Source: a virus. From it: DNA of 31,348 nt. Of this stretch, positions 9,901 through 17,996 are shown piece after piece. The notes under the pieces were generated by a model. It did not search any database. It was given only the letters and a program-made list of their open reading frames with translations, and was not told the DNA's origin. Position numbers and translations under genes: made by a program. Every line of letters starts with the position of its first letter. The first letter of the stretch is position 1. Location: the IMG/VR virus record IMGVR_UViG_3300022074_000223, positions 1 through 31,348 of that record; one strand, given 5' to 3'.

Positions 9901-12210
9901 TTAGCCTTCATCTGATTTTGGTAAATCTGTATCGCCGATTGCATCTAAATTTTGCATTAGCCAGTTTAATTCATCTCCAGTGATTGAACCATTTGATATA
10001 AATTTAGCTAGCTCTACGGATTCCTCTAATTCTTCTCCGCTTGCTGTGCCTTTTGCTACTATCTCTACAGGTTTACCCTCTTCATATCTAATAGCCATAA
10101 CATCTTTAAGGTTGTTTACTAAAGCAGCACCACTTAAATCATTAGCCCAAACATCCCCCCAATAATCACTTAAAGTTTGCCCGCCTCGTAAAGCACCTTT
10201 TCCTGCAACATTTCTAAGTAAAGGTATTCCTCCAAATATAGCGTTCCAAATAGTTTCGTCATTTTCTAAAGAGTTAAATACTTTTTGCAAAATAACTTCT
10301 TCTTGCATTTGTTTGTGTTCGAGATAACGCCCCGGTTGTGCATAATTGTAGGTGTATATATTATGACCATCTTTGTTCCACATTTTTTGTAAATTAGCTT
10401 TTGCCGTTTCATCATCTCCTGCAATAGCTAAAAATGCTGCTTCAGCAGTGTCTACATATTGTTTACCTAACTCATTTTTTCTTGAAGCATTGTAATAATC
10501 TAAACTTATACTATCTAAATCATTAACAAACACACGGAACTGAGTAGCTTTTTCAGGCATTTCTGGGTCTCTTCTACGAGTTGCGCCACCCATTTTCATT
10601 ATTTCTCTTAAGTTTTGAGTTTGTGTTACAAAATCAATGCCGCCTTTTTTGTTATAATCACCAGTTTTTAATTTTGCTGTATTGTCTGTAAAAGTACTAT
10701 TTATTGTACCAAAGGCACCTCTAACTCTTTCTGTCTCATCCAAAGCTAAACCGTTGTAATATTCTTCTTTCTCAAAAGCAAACTCTGCCCATTCTAAAGC
10801 ACTTGCATTTTCTTCTTTAAGCCTAGTAGTCTGTGCTTTATAGAAATCAGTTTTTCCGGTTTGTTCTGCAGTGTCTGCTGTTTGTCCTGCACGTAATTCT
10901 GCGCTTCTTTGGTTTTGCGCGGTAGCTAAACCTGTAAAAGCTTCTGTTCCTCCACCTGCTACACCACTATAGAAGTCGTTGAAAACACCATCAGTGGCTT
11001 CTTTTGGAGTTTGGCCATTTGGTAAAACTAACTTACCACTAGCATCTGGTCTAGCTGCAACAGTATTTATAAGTAAAAGTTCTTTATACTGTTCAGCAGG
11101 ATTTTTGCCTTCGTCTTGACGTTTTTTTAGTAAATCTGGAGTAGAAGCAATTCCTTCTACTTGTAAATCTTTAAAAATTTGACTTTGTTGTGCGTTACTT
11201 ATTTGATCAAACTCTCCCGTTTTAACTAATCTATCTATTTCATTTGCTAAAGTTTCACCATCTAGCCCTACAAGGGAAGGATAAGCTTGCTCAAAAGTTT
11301 TAGGTGCGCCTTGAACGCTTACCATAACATCTTGTTCACTACCTGGTACTATTGTTGGGTCTTGCGTAGAAGCCGCTACTTCTTCAGCTGCAAATTTAGG
11401 GTTAGCATTATATATAGTTTCTAAATTTTGTAAGAAAGCATGTGTGGTGCCCCTACCTACATTTTCATCAAACACACCTGTAACAAGCTCACCATAATCC
11501 ATATCACCCGCGCCACCTACACTGCTTAAGTCAAAAGTATTTCTTTTTTCTACTCTTCCAATTTCTCTTGATCTATCAGGTAAAAGCCTATCTGCATCCA
11601 TATTAAATTTGTCTACTCTTGCTTGTAGGCCAGCTTCTATTTGGCTTTTTGTATAAACTGTAGGAGTATCGTCTGCTTTATCTGTTCCAAAAAAATTAAG
11701 CAAGCTAAATCTACCTTCTTGGTTGATTGCAGGAGTTACATAACCTTGTAAAGTACCATTTTCATATTGTTTTTTTAATTCAACAGCGTTAGCATCTCCG
11801 GCAGCAGCAGCTTCCATAATAGACTTAGGCACTGCTCCGCTTTTTGCTGGAGTCGGAGCAAACACTTGTTTGTTTTTCTTTTTAATAAGTTTACCGTCTT
11901 GTTCCCCATGATATTGACCCATCATTTCGTTCATCAACAAAGAATTAGAAACACCTGTTCGATTTCCTTTAGTAAGACCCCCCAGCTTATCTACTGCATC
12001 TACATTTAAAACAATATTTCCATTATTTTCCTCTGTGACAATACCAGCCCCTTTAAGAACTTCTAAATCTGCGTTCCACTTCTTTAACTCATCATTTTCT
12101 CTTAATGTTTCTCTTGCTAATTGATTACCAAGCGCAGTCGTTTGAGCTTGTTCCATACCGCCGACCACTTGGCTACCGGCTAAAAAAGAATTCATAGGGT
12201 TAGTTGCCAT
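9901..12210 (-). CDS. Internal virion protein (putative), 769 residues
   Basis: ATG at 12210, one nucleotide after the stop of the preceding gene. The sequence is hydrophilic, largely alpha-helical in character, rich in Asn, Gln, Glu and Ala, and has no transmembrane segment or catalytic motif I recognise. The N-terminus (MATNPMNSFLAGSQVVGGME) is of the kind seen in podoviral core proteins. Size and place, between two small Ala/Gln-rich proteins and the giant protein, match the middle internal core protein of T7-like virions (gp15 position). That is an argument from synteny, not from sequence similarity. Confidence 0.55.
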   Translation of the reverse strand: MATNPMNSFLAGSQVVGGMEQAQTTALGNQLARETLRENDELKKWNADLEVLKGAGIVTEENNGNIVLNVDAVDKLGGLTKGNRTGVSNSLLMNEMMGQYHGEQDGKLIKKKNKQVFAPTPAKSGAVPKSIMEAAAAGDANAVELKKQYENGTLQGYVTPAINQEGRFSLLNFFGTDKADDTPTVYTKSQIEAGLQARVDKFNMDADRLLPDRSREIGRVEKRNTFDLSSVGGAGDMDYGELVTGVFDENVGRGTTHAFLQNLETIYNANPKFAAEEVAASTQDPTIVPGSEQDVMVSVQGAPKTFEQAYPSLVGLDGETLANEIDRLVKTGEFDQISNAQQSQIFKDLQVEGIASTPDLLKKRQDEGKNPAEQYKELLLINTVAARPDASGKLVLPNGQTPKEATDGVFNDFYSGVAGGGTEAFTGLATAQNQRSAELRAGQTADTAEQTGKTDFYKAQTTRLKEENASALEWAEFAFEKEEYYNGLALDETERVRGAFGTINSTFTDNTAKLKTGDYNKKGGIDFVTQTQNLREIMKMGGATRRRDPEMPEKATQFRVFVNDLDSISLDYYNASRKNELGKQYVDTAEAAFLAIAGDDETAKANLQKMWNKDGHNIYTYNYAQPGRYLEHKQMQEEVILQKVFNSLENDETIWNAIFGGIPLLRNVAGKGALRGGQTLSDYWGDVWANDLSGAALVNNLKDVMAIRYEEGKPVEIVAKGTASGEELEESVELAKFISNGSITGDELNWLMQNLDAIGDTDLPKSDEG

Positions 12211-12211
12211 G

Positions 12212-12748
12212 TTAAATCATAAAGGCTGCTAATAAAGCAGAGCCTAATTGGCCTCCCATACCTATCATTTGTGCGCTATGTTGCGCTTTTGCGTTTTTGT
12301 AAGCTTGTTGTCTTTGGCTTTGTAGCCCAGCAGCTGTGTTCATTTGAGATAGAGCGTTTCTATTTAAACCTTGTCCAATATTTATTAGATCAGCTAAGGT
12401 AGATTGATTAATTTCTCTTTGCGCTAACCTTGCATTATTAAGAGACCCTACGCTAGCTAAACTACCGCCCCTTTGCATGGCCCTTTGTTGTTCTTGCTGT
12501 TGAGCATTAGATAACCCAGCACCCCCATACCTTTCTAAGTTACGGGCTTGTACCCCTCTAGCTATCTCTGCTTGTCTTGCAGAGTCTTCTCTAGCTTGAT
12601 CTATAAGAGATGTATCATCTCTAGCTTTTAACAAAGCTTCTTCAAAACCTCTAAAGTCTCTTATGTAATTATCATAATCGTCTCTAGCCATACCTGCGAA
12701 TACGCTTTGTGGGTCGTTAACATCCATTAAAGAATCTATAGTAGCCAT
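12212..12748 (-). CDS. Small internal virion protein, Ala/Gln-rich
   Basis: 178 residues, ATG at 12748 overlapping the previous stop by one base (TAATG). The acidic N-terminal third (SLMDVNDPQSVFAGMARDDY) is followed by a long helical region rich in Gln, Arg, Ala and Asn with heptad character. The end is an apolar stretch (MIGMGGQLGSALLAAFMI) that could insert in a membrane. A helical body with a hydrophobic tail fits the small ejection proteins of podoviruses (T7 gp14 position), which form the outer-membrane part of the ejection channel. Function is inferred from place and composition. Confidence 0.55.
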   Translation of the reverse strand: MATIDSLMDVNDPQSVFAGMARDDYDNYIRDFRGFEEALLKARDDTSLIDQAREDSARQAEIARGVQARNLERYGGAGLSNAQQQEQQRAMQRGGSLASVGSLNNARLAQREINQSTLADLINIGQGLNRNALSQMNTAAGLQSQRQQAYKNAKAQHSAQMIGMGGQLGSALLAAFMI

Positions 12749-13353
12749 TATGTTCCCGTAAATCCTCCTGTAGTTAAATAGTTACCAAGACGTTTAAAAC
12801 CTTCTGATGCATCTATACCACCATCAAAAAACCCTCTACCTGCTTGTTTATTAATAATTCCTTGCCCAATAGTAGCACCAGCTAATTGAAACCCTGCGCT
12901 TTGTCGAGACTCTCGCATCATCTGTCTTCTTTTTGCTTGTTGTAAATTTTCACTTGCTTCTATTCGAGCAACATTAGCTAAACCAGTTGTAGCGTCTGCT
13001 TGTTGACCCCTTGCAGTAGCTAAAACCCCAACTTGTCTGTTTCTTTGTGCTGCTAACCCTTGGCTTCTAGCTTGGGTTTGTTGGCCCACTGCAGCAGAAA
13101 GCAAATCAGCTTGTGCATCAACAGACTTAGCAGCAGCAAGAGATGGCTTAGAAGTTAACGCTTGCATAGTATCAGCTTGCGCTTTACCGGCTGCATAATC
13201 TCCATAATTTTCTTTCATAGAAATATCGCGCATCTCACGCAACAAAGGAGAGTATGTCTGATTAAAGTAATCTTTTTCAGCTTTTGCTACTTTAGCCTGT
13301 ATTTTTTCAGCTTCGGTAGCTTCAAAATCTGACTTTGGTGGTTTACTACTCAT
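12748..13353 (-). CDS. Small internal virion protein, Ala/Gln-rich (second)
   Basis: 201 residues, ATG at 13353 overlapping the preceding gene by 4 nt (ATGA). A charged N-terminus is followed by a long Ala/Gln/Arg helical middle (for example SAAVGQQTQARSQGLAAQRN). The C-terminus is Gly-rich (QLAGATIGQGIINKQAGRGFFDGG). Composition and layout are like those of the next gene, 12212-12748, so the two may be distant paralogues or paired subunits of the internal core. No enzymatic motif is visible. Expressed as part of the tightly coupled virion operon. Confidence 0.5.
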   Translation of the reverse strand: MSSKPPKSDFEATEAEKIQAKVAKAEKDYFNQTYSPLLREMRDISMKENYGDYAAGKAQADTMQALTSKPSLAAAKSVDAQADLLSAAVGQQTQARSQGLAAQRNRQVGVLATARGQQADATTGLANVARIEASENLQQAKRRQMMRESRQSAGFQLAGATIGQGIINKQAGRGFFDGGIDASEGFKRLGNYLTTGGFTGT

Positions 13354-13793
13354 TTAACTTCTTTCCTATATATTCGTGTATCTAATTCCCAGCCTATTGT
13401 TTGTGCGTACGACTCCATTTCTGGTACCCGTGATCTCGCTTCGAGATACTTACAGCCAACCTGCATGGCGAGGTCATTAAACCAATCATTGTGAGCTAAC
13501 CAACTATGCCCACCTTTTTCATAAGTATACGCTATCCATAACAATAATGTCTTGTCTTTTGTAAACTGATCTACTTCTACAGTCAGTATCAAAAAACCTA
13601 CAGGAGAAGTGTATAAGAAAGCTCTTTCGTTAACACACTCACTGTAAACATCTTCAGGAATATAAGTAAGATGCGGGTTCTCTACTAAAATTTCTTCTAT
13701 TCCAGGCTTTATAATGTTCCACGTGGAACGTACATCAGCAGGCTTAGGATCTATATATACATTAGTAGTCGATTTCTTTTCCGTATCTTCCAT
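13350..13793 (-). CDS. Putative GNAT-fold virion-associated protein
   Basis: 147 residues, ATG at 13793; it overlaps the upstream gene by 32 nt and the next by 4 nt. The pattern looks like a small GNAT-type fold: an N-terminal helix pair (WNIIKPGIEEIL), central strands (FLILTVEVDQF and LLLWIAYTYEKGG), a helix (WLAHNDWFNDLAMQVGCKYLEARS) and a final MESYAQTIGWELDTRIYRKEV segment. I see no clear acetyl-CoA pyrophosphate loop, so catalysis is doubtful. Small proteins of this shape occur between the head-tail adaptors and core proteins of podoviruses. The gene contains a perfect 14-bp parS-like palindrome at 13716-13729, coding for RSTWN. Confidence 0.45.
   Translation of the reverse strand: MEDTEKKSTTNVYIDPKPADVRSTWNIIKPGIEEILVENPHLTYIPEDVYSECVNERAFLYTSPVGFLILTVEVDQFTKDKTLLLWIAYTYEKGGHSWLAHNDWFNDLAMQVGCKYLEARSRVPEMESYAQTIGWELDTRIYRKEVK
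13716..13729. promoter_or_regulatory. Perfect parS-like palindrome GTTCCACGTGGAAC
   Basis: A 14-bp perfect palindrome identical to the core of chromosomal parS sites of the GTTCCACGTGGAAC type (with T before it, 15 of 16 positions of the full site). It lies inside the 13350-13793 gene. Its arm, GTGGAAC, is the unit of the repeat array at 23631-24034. Confidence 0.55.
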
Positions 13794-14436
13794 ACCGTCT
13801 CCTTGGCATTCCGATTCCTTTATACTTAACAGTTCTTTTTACCCCAAGGTCTCCGCCTCGGGCCCTTAATTCTGCTTGTTTTGTTTCTACATTAAATTGA
13901 AATAAGTATTCTTGTGCTGCACCTATATCAGTCCATTCTCTATTTGGCATACGTAACAGTCTGTAGAGAGTTCCATATATTATTGCGTCTCTATACTGGT
14001 TAGATATTGTAGTATCTATGTTATTGCTAGTTCTAGTTGGTTTTAAAGCTAAACTAACTATAACCTGTTTAGCACCGCTTGGCACAGGCACTATCCAAAA
14101 AGTAGTAGGAGTTTTTTGTAAATATACATGAGGTTGGCCTGTTTTATCTCTCCAGTCTGGATAATTTAACTCTAAGCTACGTGGGCTTATGGGGTCCATA
14201 TCATTACCATCGTGTGTCATTAGTAGTACCTGATGCACTTCAGTAGCTACTGGTATATCAAAATCATACTCATAAACACCTGCTATGGTATTAAAAGGGT
14301 CCATATCTAAAATATAAGCTTTTGACCTTTCACAAAATTCTATAGTTGCTGAACGCAAATTTTGTTCTACTAAAGTATCAGGACACATAGGTACATAAGG
14401 TAATACTTCTTTTATTAAAGAAGAATAAGCTGCCAT
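13762..14436 (-). CDS. Head-tail connector/adaptor protein
   Basis: 224 residues, ATG at 14436, 2 nt after the previous stop. The N-terminus has the helical adaptor pattern MAAYSSLIKEVLPYVPMCPD with LRSATIEFCERSKAY following. The middle is beta-rich (FWIVPVPSGAKQVIVSLALKP) and is followed by the helical YRDAIIYGTLYRLLRMPNREWTD. This helix-sandwich-helix layout is like that of the neighbouring adaptor (14439-15161). It probably forms a ring under the portal. The C-terminal tail is strongly basic (RRRYGRYGK), which could touch DNA. Confidence 0.55.
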   Translation of the reverse strand: MAAYSSLIKEVLPYVPMCPDTLVEQNLRSATIEFCERSKAYILDMDPFNTIAGVYEYDFDIPVATEVHQVLLMTHDGNDMDPISPRSLELNYPDWRDKTGQPHVYLQKTPTTFWIVPVPSGAKQVIVSLALKPTRTSNNIDTTISNQYRDAIIYGTLYRLLRMPNREWTDIGAAQEYLFQFNVETKQAELRARGGDLGVKRTVKYKGIGMPRRRYGRYGKEIDY

Positions 14437-14438
14437 TT

Positions 14439-15161
14439 TTAGTTACCTCGTTGCATCATTTTTGGAACAGATCCTATATTAGAAACTAAGTCATTGTTTG
14501 GATCTACTAACATTTGAGCCGAACTGCCTTGTCCTATGCTAGCTGAAAACAATTGATAATGTGTACTTGCTCTTTGGCTATTTGCAGCATATTCTGCATC
14601 TTTCATATACGCCCTATATAAAACAAAATCTACAATTGCATTACCATAAATATCATCTACATCTATAGTAGAGCTTGCACTACTTAGGTCTGTAGGAGAT
14701 TTAGAATAAACAATTTCTACGTAAGCATTACCCGCTACACCCGGATACACATAAAATTTTCTTGGATCATCATCGTCAAAAACATAATGTTTAACTGTGG
14801 TACCATGTGCAGCATCGCCACTTACGCCTGGGTTATTCCAATCTGGTTCTTGTGTATTTAATATATCAACATTTACTAATCTAATCGCTCTGGCCCCTGT
14901 AGCACCCCCAGAAGCATCAGACATATTTCTAGTTACTTTAATTAACCGTAACCCTTCTGTGGGCAGTGATTGTAAAGTACCTGTAGCTAGTTGCATGTTA
15001 GCAGTTTTTGATGAGGAATCAGGCCTAAAATTTACAATTTCTCTTTGCGCATCATTTATGTACCTAAGCAATTCTGCTTCTGGCCATCTAACACTTGTAG
15101 TATCTTGTAGAGTATCTTGTACTCTAGTTATTATATTAGCGCCTGTAAGTGTCCCTGCCAT
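14439..15161 (-). CDS. Phage adaptor protein (DUF6682-like)
   Basis: 240 residues, ATG at 15161. The N-terminus carries the family signature: ITRVQDTLQDTTSVRWPEAE, then LLRYINDAQREIVNFRPD. The middle contains DDDDPRKFYVYPGVAGNAYV, a strand pair seen in these proteins, and the C-terminal helical part holds the IVDFVLYRAYMKDAEYA segment. From memory this matches the phage adaptor family annotated as DUF6682, which forms the ring between portal and tail; a profile search would settle it. It lies directly before a second protein of the same general layout, so the two may build successive connector rings. Confidence 0.65.
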   Translation of the reverse strand: MAGTLTGANIITRVQDTLQDTTSVRWPEAELLRYINDAQREIVNFRPDSSSKTANMQLATGTLQSLPTEGLRLIKVTRNMSDASGGATGARAIRLVNVDILNTQEPDWNNPGVSGDAAHGTTVKHYVFDDDDPRKFYVYPGVAGNAYVEIVYSKSPTDLSSASSTIDVDDIYGNAIVDFVLYRAYMKDAEYAANSQRASTHYQLFSASIGQGSSAQMLVDPNNDLVSNIGSVPKMMQRGN

Positions 15162-15171
15162 TAGTCATCCT

Positions 15172-15522
15172 TTATTGTGCTGCTTTTAAATCTTCAATTA
15201 AAGCTGATTTCTTTTTACGTCTATCTAATTCTATACCAATAGTACGACCATACTCTTCTAATTGTATTTTAGTCATACTTTCAAAGTCTGGTGAAACAAC
15301 TGTTTCTGCAGTTTCTACTCCTGGCATGTCTTCTATTACAACTTCTTCTACTGGAGCAGGCTCCATTGCTGGTACCTCTGACTCTTGCACTTCTGTACAT
15401 CCAGCTTGTAAACAAAGTAACCCTAAGTCTTTACCAACTTGTCTTGGTTCTCCAGCTACTAAATGTATAGTAGCGCCCCAAGTAGATGCTACTGTTATAT
15501 CATCATTTGAAACTATCCACAT
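15172..15522 (-). CDS. Small capsid-region protein with HeH/LEM-like C-terminus
   Basis: 116 residues, ATG at 15522 with AAGGAG about 7 nt upstream. The N-terminal third is compact (MWIVSNDDITVASTWGATIH and a VAGEPRQVGKDLGLLCLQAG segment). A Glu/Pro/Val-rich linker follows, and the last ~35 residues (SMTKIQLEEYGRTIGIELD, then RRKKKSALIEDLKA) have the two-helix HeH/LEM/SAP-like pattern found in small phage head proteins. It follows the capsid gene after a terminator, so it may be made in lower amounts. A head-completion or minor capsid role is inferred. Confidence 0.5.
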   Translation of the reverse strand: MWIVSNDDITVASTWGATIHLVAGEPRQVGKDLGLLCLQAGCTEVQESEVPAMEPAPVEEVVIEDMPGVETAETVVSPDFESMTKIQLEEYGRTIGIELDRRKKKSALIEDLKAAQ

Positions 15523-15535
15523 AATTTTACTCCTT

Positions 15536-15565
15536 AAAAATGGGTGGCTTTAATTAGCCACCCAT
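15536..15565 (-). terminator. Intrinsic terminator after the major capsid gene
   Basis: On the minus strand a perfect 10-bp stem (ATGGGTGGCT/AGCCACCCAT) with a 6-nt loop is followed by TTTT. It begins 14 nt after the capsid stop codon. Since the same transcript must go on to the adaptor genes, partial termination is likely, as after the capsid gene of T7. Confidence 0.8.
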
Positions 15566-15579
15566 AAAATATATCACAA

Positions 15580-16725
15580 TTAGAATGCAACATCTAACGC
15601 AACAACCCCAAAGTCTTCAACCTGACCAGTTACGTCAGAATTGTACTTAGGTTTCTTGAGTCCGAATATTTTCCCAATTGATATACCGTTTTGGTTTCCA
15701 TAGTCAAATGTATCTTCAACTATTTCAGGAATACCAATATCAGCCATTGCTAATGATTGAGCACCACAGAATAAACATCTTGAGTAGTTTACATCTGCAT
15801 TAGCTCCACCTTTATAACCAGCAGCACCAGCATTTGATGATGTACCGCTTGTAGCACCAGACGTGTTAAACACGTGTCTGAACTCATGTACCATGATTCC
15901 ATCAACCATTAAGCTTGATGAACCAGAGAATAAGCTTGACTGAGGACCTCTGATACCAGCTTGTCTTACGTTAGCAAGAAAATCTGAATCAAGTTTTAAG
16001 TCAGCCATTACTTGTGGTGTTACGAAAAGATGGAATGTCTCATCATTACCTTCGCCTCTTAGTCCTCTGATGTACTGATCTTTAGCATAAGCTTTTAGAT
16101 CAACGATAGCGCTATAGCTTAATTTATCAGCTGCAGCAATTGCAGTAACATCACCAGCTACGATACCGTTTGTAGCATCAAATCTTCTATGTCTATTAGA
16201 AGTAGGAGCAGATACATCACTTGAGAACGCAAGATCACCAAGATTCTGTCCAGAATTTTGAACAGGTCTTAATGCACCATTGTTCTTAAGTGTATAACCG
16301 ATACCACTTAGACTTAAGAATGCTAATTGGTCCATTCTGTCAGCCATTGCATAAGCAAGTGCATCTCTAGAATGTTCCCTAAAGTTCACAACTGATTTTT
16401 GATCATTCATTCTACCTGAAAGTCTGTTCGCAAATCTTAGTTGATCAAGTTGTACAACAATGTCGAAAGCTCTTAATGACTCTTCATTACCCTCTAAAGT
16501 ATTGTCTCCAACTATACCATCACCAGTCATATCGGCTAAAAGTGTTAATACAGCTCTAGCTCCTTTTTCTGATTGAGTAAGCTCAGATATAATCTGAACC
16601 ATAGAATTGGATCCGCTACCTGCGAATTGGTTGATGAAGGACATATTTCTAGCGACACGCCAAAAATCACGCGACCAGATCGTTAATTGTTCACTGGTCA
16701 ACGCAGCAAAATTAGTATTTGCCAT
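15580..16725 (-). CDS. Major capsid protein, N4-gp56 family
   Basis: 381 residues from ATG at 16725, chosen because AAGGAG lies 7 nt upstream; an in-frame TTG at 16743 sits before that site and is rejected. The N-terminus (NFAALTSEQLTIWSRDFWRV) and the segments MTGDGIVGDNTLEGNEESLR, RFANRLSGRMNDQKS and FREHSRDALAYAMADRMDQL are hallmarks of the N4-gp56-type major capsid proteins with an HK97 fold. The C-terminal part includes FHLFVTPQVMADLK and VDGIMVHEFRHVF, with family-like strands. The gene follows scaffold and portal genes and is bounded by its own structured leader and a terminator, as expected for a very highly expressed gene. Confidence 0.9.
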   Translation of the reverse strand: MANTNFAALTSEQLTIWSRDFWRVARNMSFINQFAGSGSNSMVQIISELTQSEKGARAVLTLLADMTGDGIVGDNTLEGNEESLRAFDIVVQLDQLRFANRLSGRMNDQKSVVNFREHSRDALAYAMADRMDQLAFLSLSGIGYTLKNNGALRPVQNSGQNLGDLAFSSDVSAPTSNRHRRFDATNGIVAGDVTAIAAADKLSYSAIVDLKAYAKDQYIRGLRGEGNDETFHLFVTPQVMADLKLDSDFLANVRQAGIRGPQSSLFSGSSSLMVDGIMVHEFRHVFNTSGATSGTSSNAGAAGYKGGANADVNYSRCLFCGAQSLAMADIGIPEIVEDTFDYGNQNGISIGKIFGLKKPKYNSDVTGQVEDFGVVALDVAF

Positions 16726-16743
16726 GATAATTCTCCTTATCAA

Positions 16744-16939
16744 AGTTGTTAAAAACCAGTCGTCTTTTGGAGCGACTACCTATCCGTATACCCGTTATCG
16801 TGGGGGGGACGCTCTCGTTATTTGCGGAATACGACTCCGGTTAGTTTTACGCTCTAACAAGCGAAAAACGATTTTTTACAGGAACGACCCTGGTAAGATA
16901 TCGCTCTTACGTGCGAAGTTCTCTTAGTTATACCACAGT
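16744..16939 (-). promoter_or_regulatory. Structured non-coding leader of the capsid gene
   Basis: A 196-nt gap in otherwise tightly packed genes. Read on the minus strand it contains three AGAGCG boxes (near 16907-16902, 16855-16850 and 16815-16810). It also holds a 6-bp hairpin (GTAAGA/TCTTAC, 16893-16910) and a hairpin at 16758-16777 (AGTCG/CGACT) followed on the minus strand by a run of T. No convincing bacterial -35/-10 pair was found. A late promoter or a stabilising 5' leader for capsid mRNA is inferred from position only. Confidence 0.4.
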
Positions 16940-17995
16940 TTATCCGAAATCACCACGCATTCTTTTTAAAGTTTCTGCGGGTAACGCATCAAACTCTTCT
17001 GAGGACAACACATCTAAATCTATTTTTTTCTCTACTTTATTCTTTCCTTTTAAAGCAGGCGGTTGAGACTCAGCAGCTTCTAATTTTTTATTAGTGTTTG
17101 CTACTTTTTTCTTTTCTACTATTTTTTCTCCAACTACATCTTTTTTAGGCTCAGAAGTAGGAACTACTACAGGGCCCATAATATATTTTGCAGCTTTATC
17201 TAAAGCATCTGATCCTGAAAAACCTTGCACCATAAAAGCATCTCTTAAATCTAAAACTTCTTGAGTTTTTACTTGGTCAAAGTCTGCATGTGATTCATCT
17301 AAACTAGGAAAATTAGTAGCTAGTTCTGCAGCTTTAGCTTGTAGAGCGGACATTTCTGTACTTTCTTGAACAGTTTTACCCATTCTATTTTGCACTTCAA
17401 ACATCATAGATTGACGTTCTGCGGTTCTAATTTCAGCTCTTAGTTTTGCTGCGTCTTCGGTTCTACCATTTAAAATATGTTCTTGATACGCTACTTCTTT
17501 TGCATCAAAATCATACTCAGGCTCTCCTTCTATTGTATCAACTGGATTTGTAGCTTCTTCTAATTTTTTAGCTAAAGCTTTTTGTTTTGCTAAAACTTCA
17601 TCAAACCTAGATTTTGGAATCATGGGTTCTTTTGGTTCATTAACTGGTTCCGATACGTCTCCTTCAGCTTGTTGTGTATCTGAGTCATCCTCTGCCAATA
17701 CTGTTTCTTCTCCTGTATCTTCTGCGACTGCAGATTCAGTTTCAACTTCTTCTGTTTCTGTTGTCTCTTCAACTTCTTCTGATGGTTCTTCTTCAGCCTT
17801 AAGCTCTTCAACTTCTTCAACTTCCGCCTCCTTTGGAAATTCTATTTCATCTTCTTCTGTTTTAGGTTCTTCTTCAAAGTTTAAATCTACTTTAAAACCT
17901 TCTGCATCTTCTGCTGTTTTTTTATCAGCCCCCGGTATACCATCTAACATTACTTTGTCGTCTGTTGGTGTTTCGGTTTTTTTATTTTTAGCCAT
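16940..17995 (-). CDS. Capsid scaffolding protein
   Basis: 351 residues, ATG at 17995, 1 nt after the portal stop. Residues about 30-125 are extremely acidic, almost a Glu/Asp/Thr/Ser/Val polymer. They are followed by the segment PMIPKSRFDEVLAKQKALAK, which is a recurring signature of phage scaffold proteins, and by a helical body. The C-terminus is Lys-rich (KGKNKVEKKIDLDVLSSEEF) and is the usual capsid-binding end. It lies between portal and major capsid genes, the standard place. It acts inside the procapsid and is removed before DNA packaging. Confidence 0.8.
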   Translation of the reverse strand: MAKNKKTETPTDDKVMLDGIPGADKKTAEDAEGFKVDLNFEEEPKTEEDEIEFPKEAEVEEVEELKAEEEPSEEVEETTETEEVETESAVAEDTGEETVLAEDDSDTQQAEGDVSEPVNEPKEPMIPKSRFDEVLAKQKALAKKLEEATNPVDTIEGEPEYDFDAKEVAYQEHILNGRTEDAAKLRAEIRTAERQSMMFEVQNRMGKTVQESTEMSALQAKAAELATNFPSLDESHADFDQVKTQEVLDLRDAFMVQGFSGSDALDKAAKYIMGPVVVPTSEPKKDVVGEKIVEKKKVANTNKKLEAAESQPPALKGKNKVEKKIDLDVLSSEEFDALPAETLKRMRGDFG

Positions 17996-17996
17996 A

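Noticed and set aside
16726-16743. Upstream TTG start for the capsid gene
   Set aside because: It lies before the Shine-Dalgarno site that serves the ATG at 16725, and adds an atypical MIRRII extension.
16607-16927. Rightward frame across the capsid leader
   Set aside because: It is antisense to the capsid gene start, has no ribosome site and has arbitrary composition.
17620-17820. Lysine-rich leftward frame inside the scaffold gene
   Set aside because: It is a frame shadow of the Glu-rich scaffold region: shifted GAA/GAG codons read as Lys.
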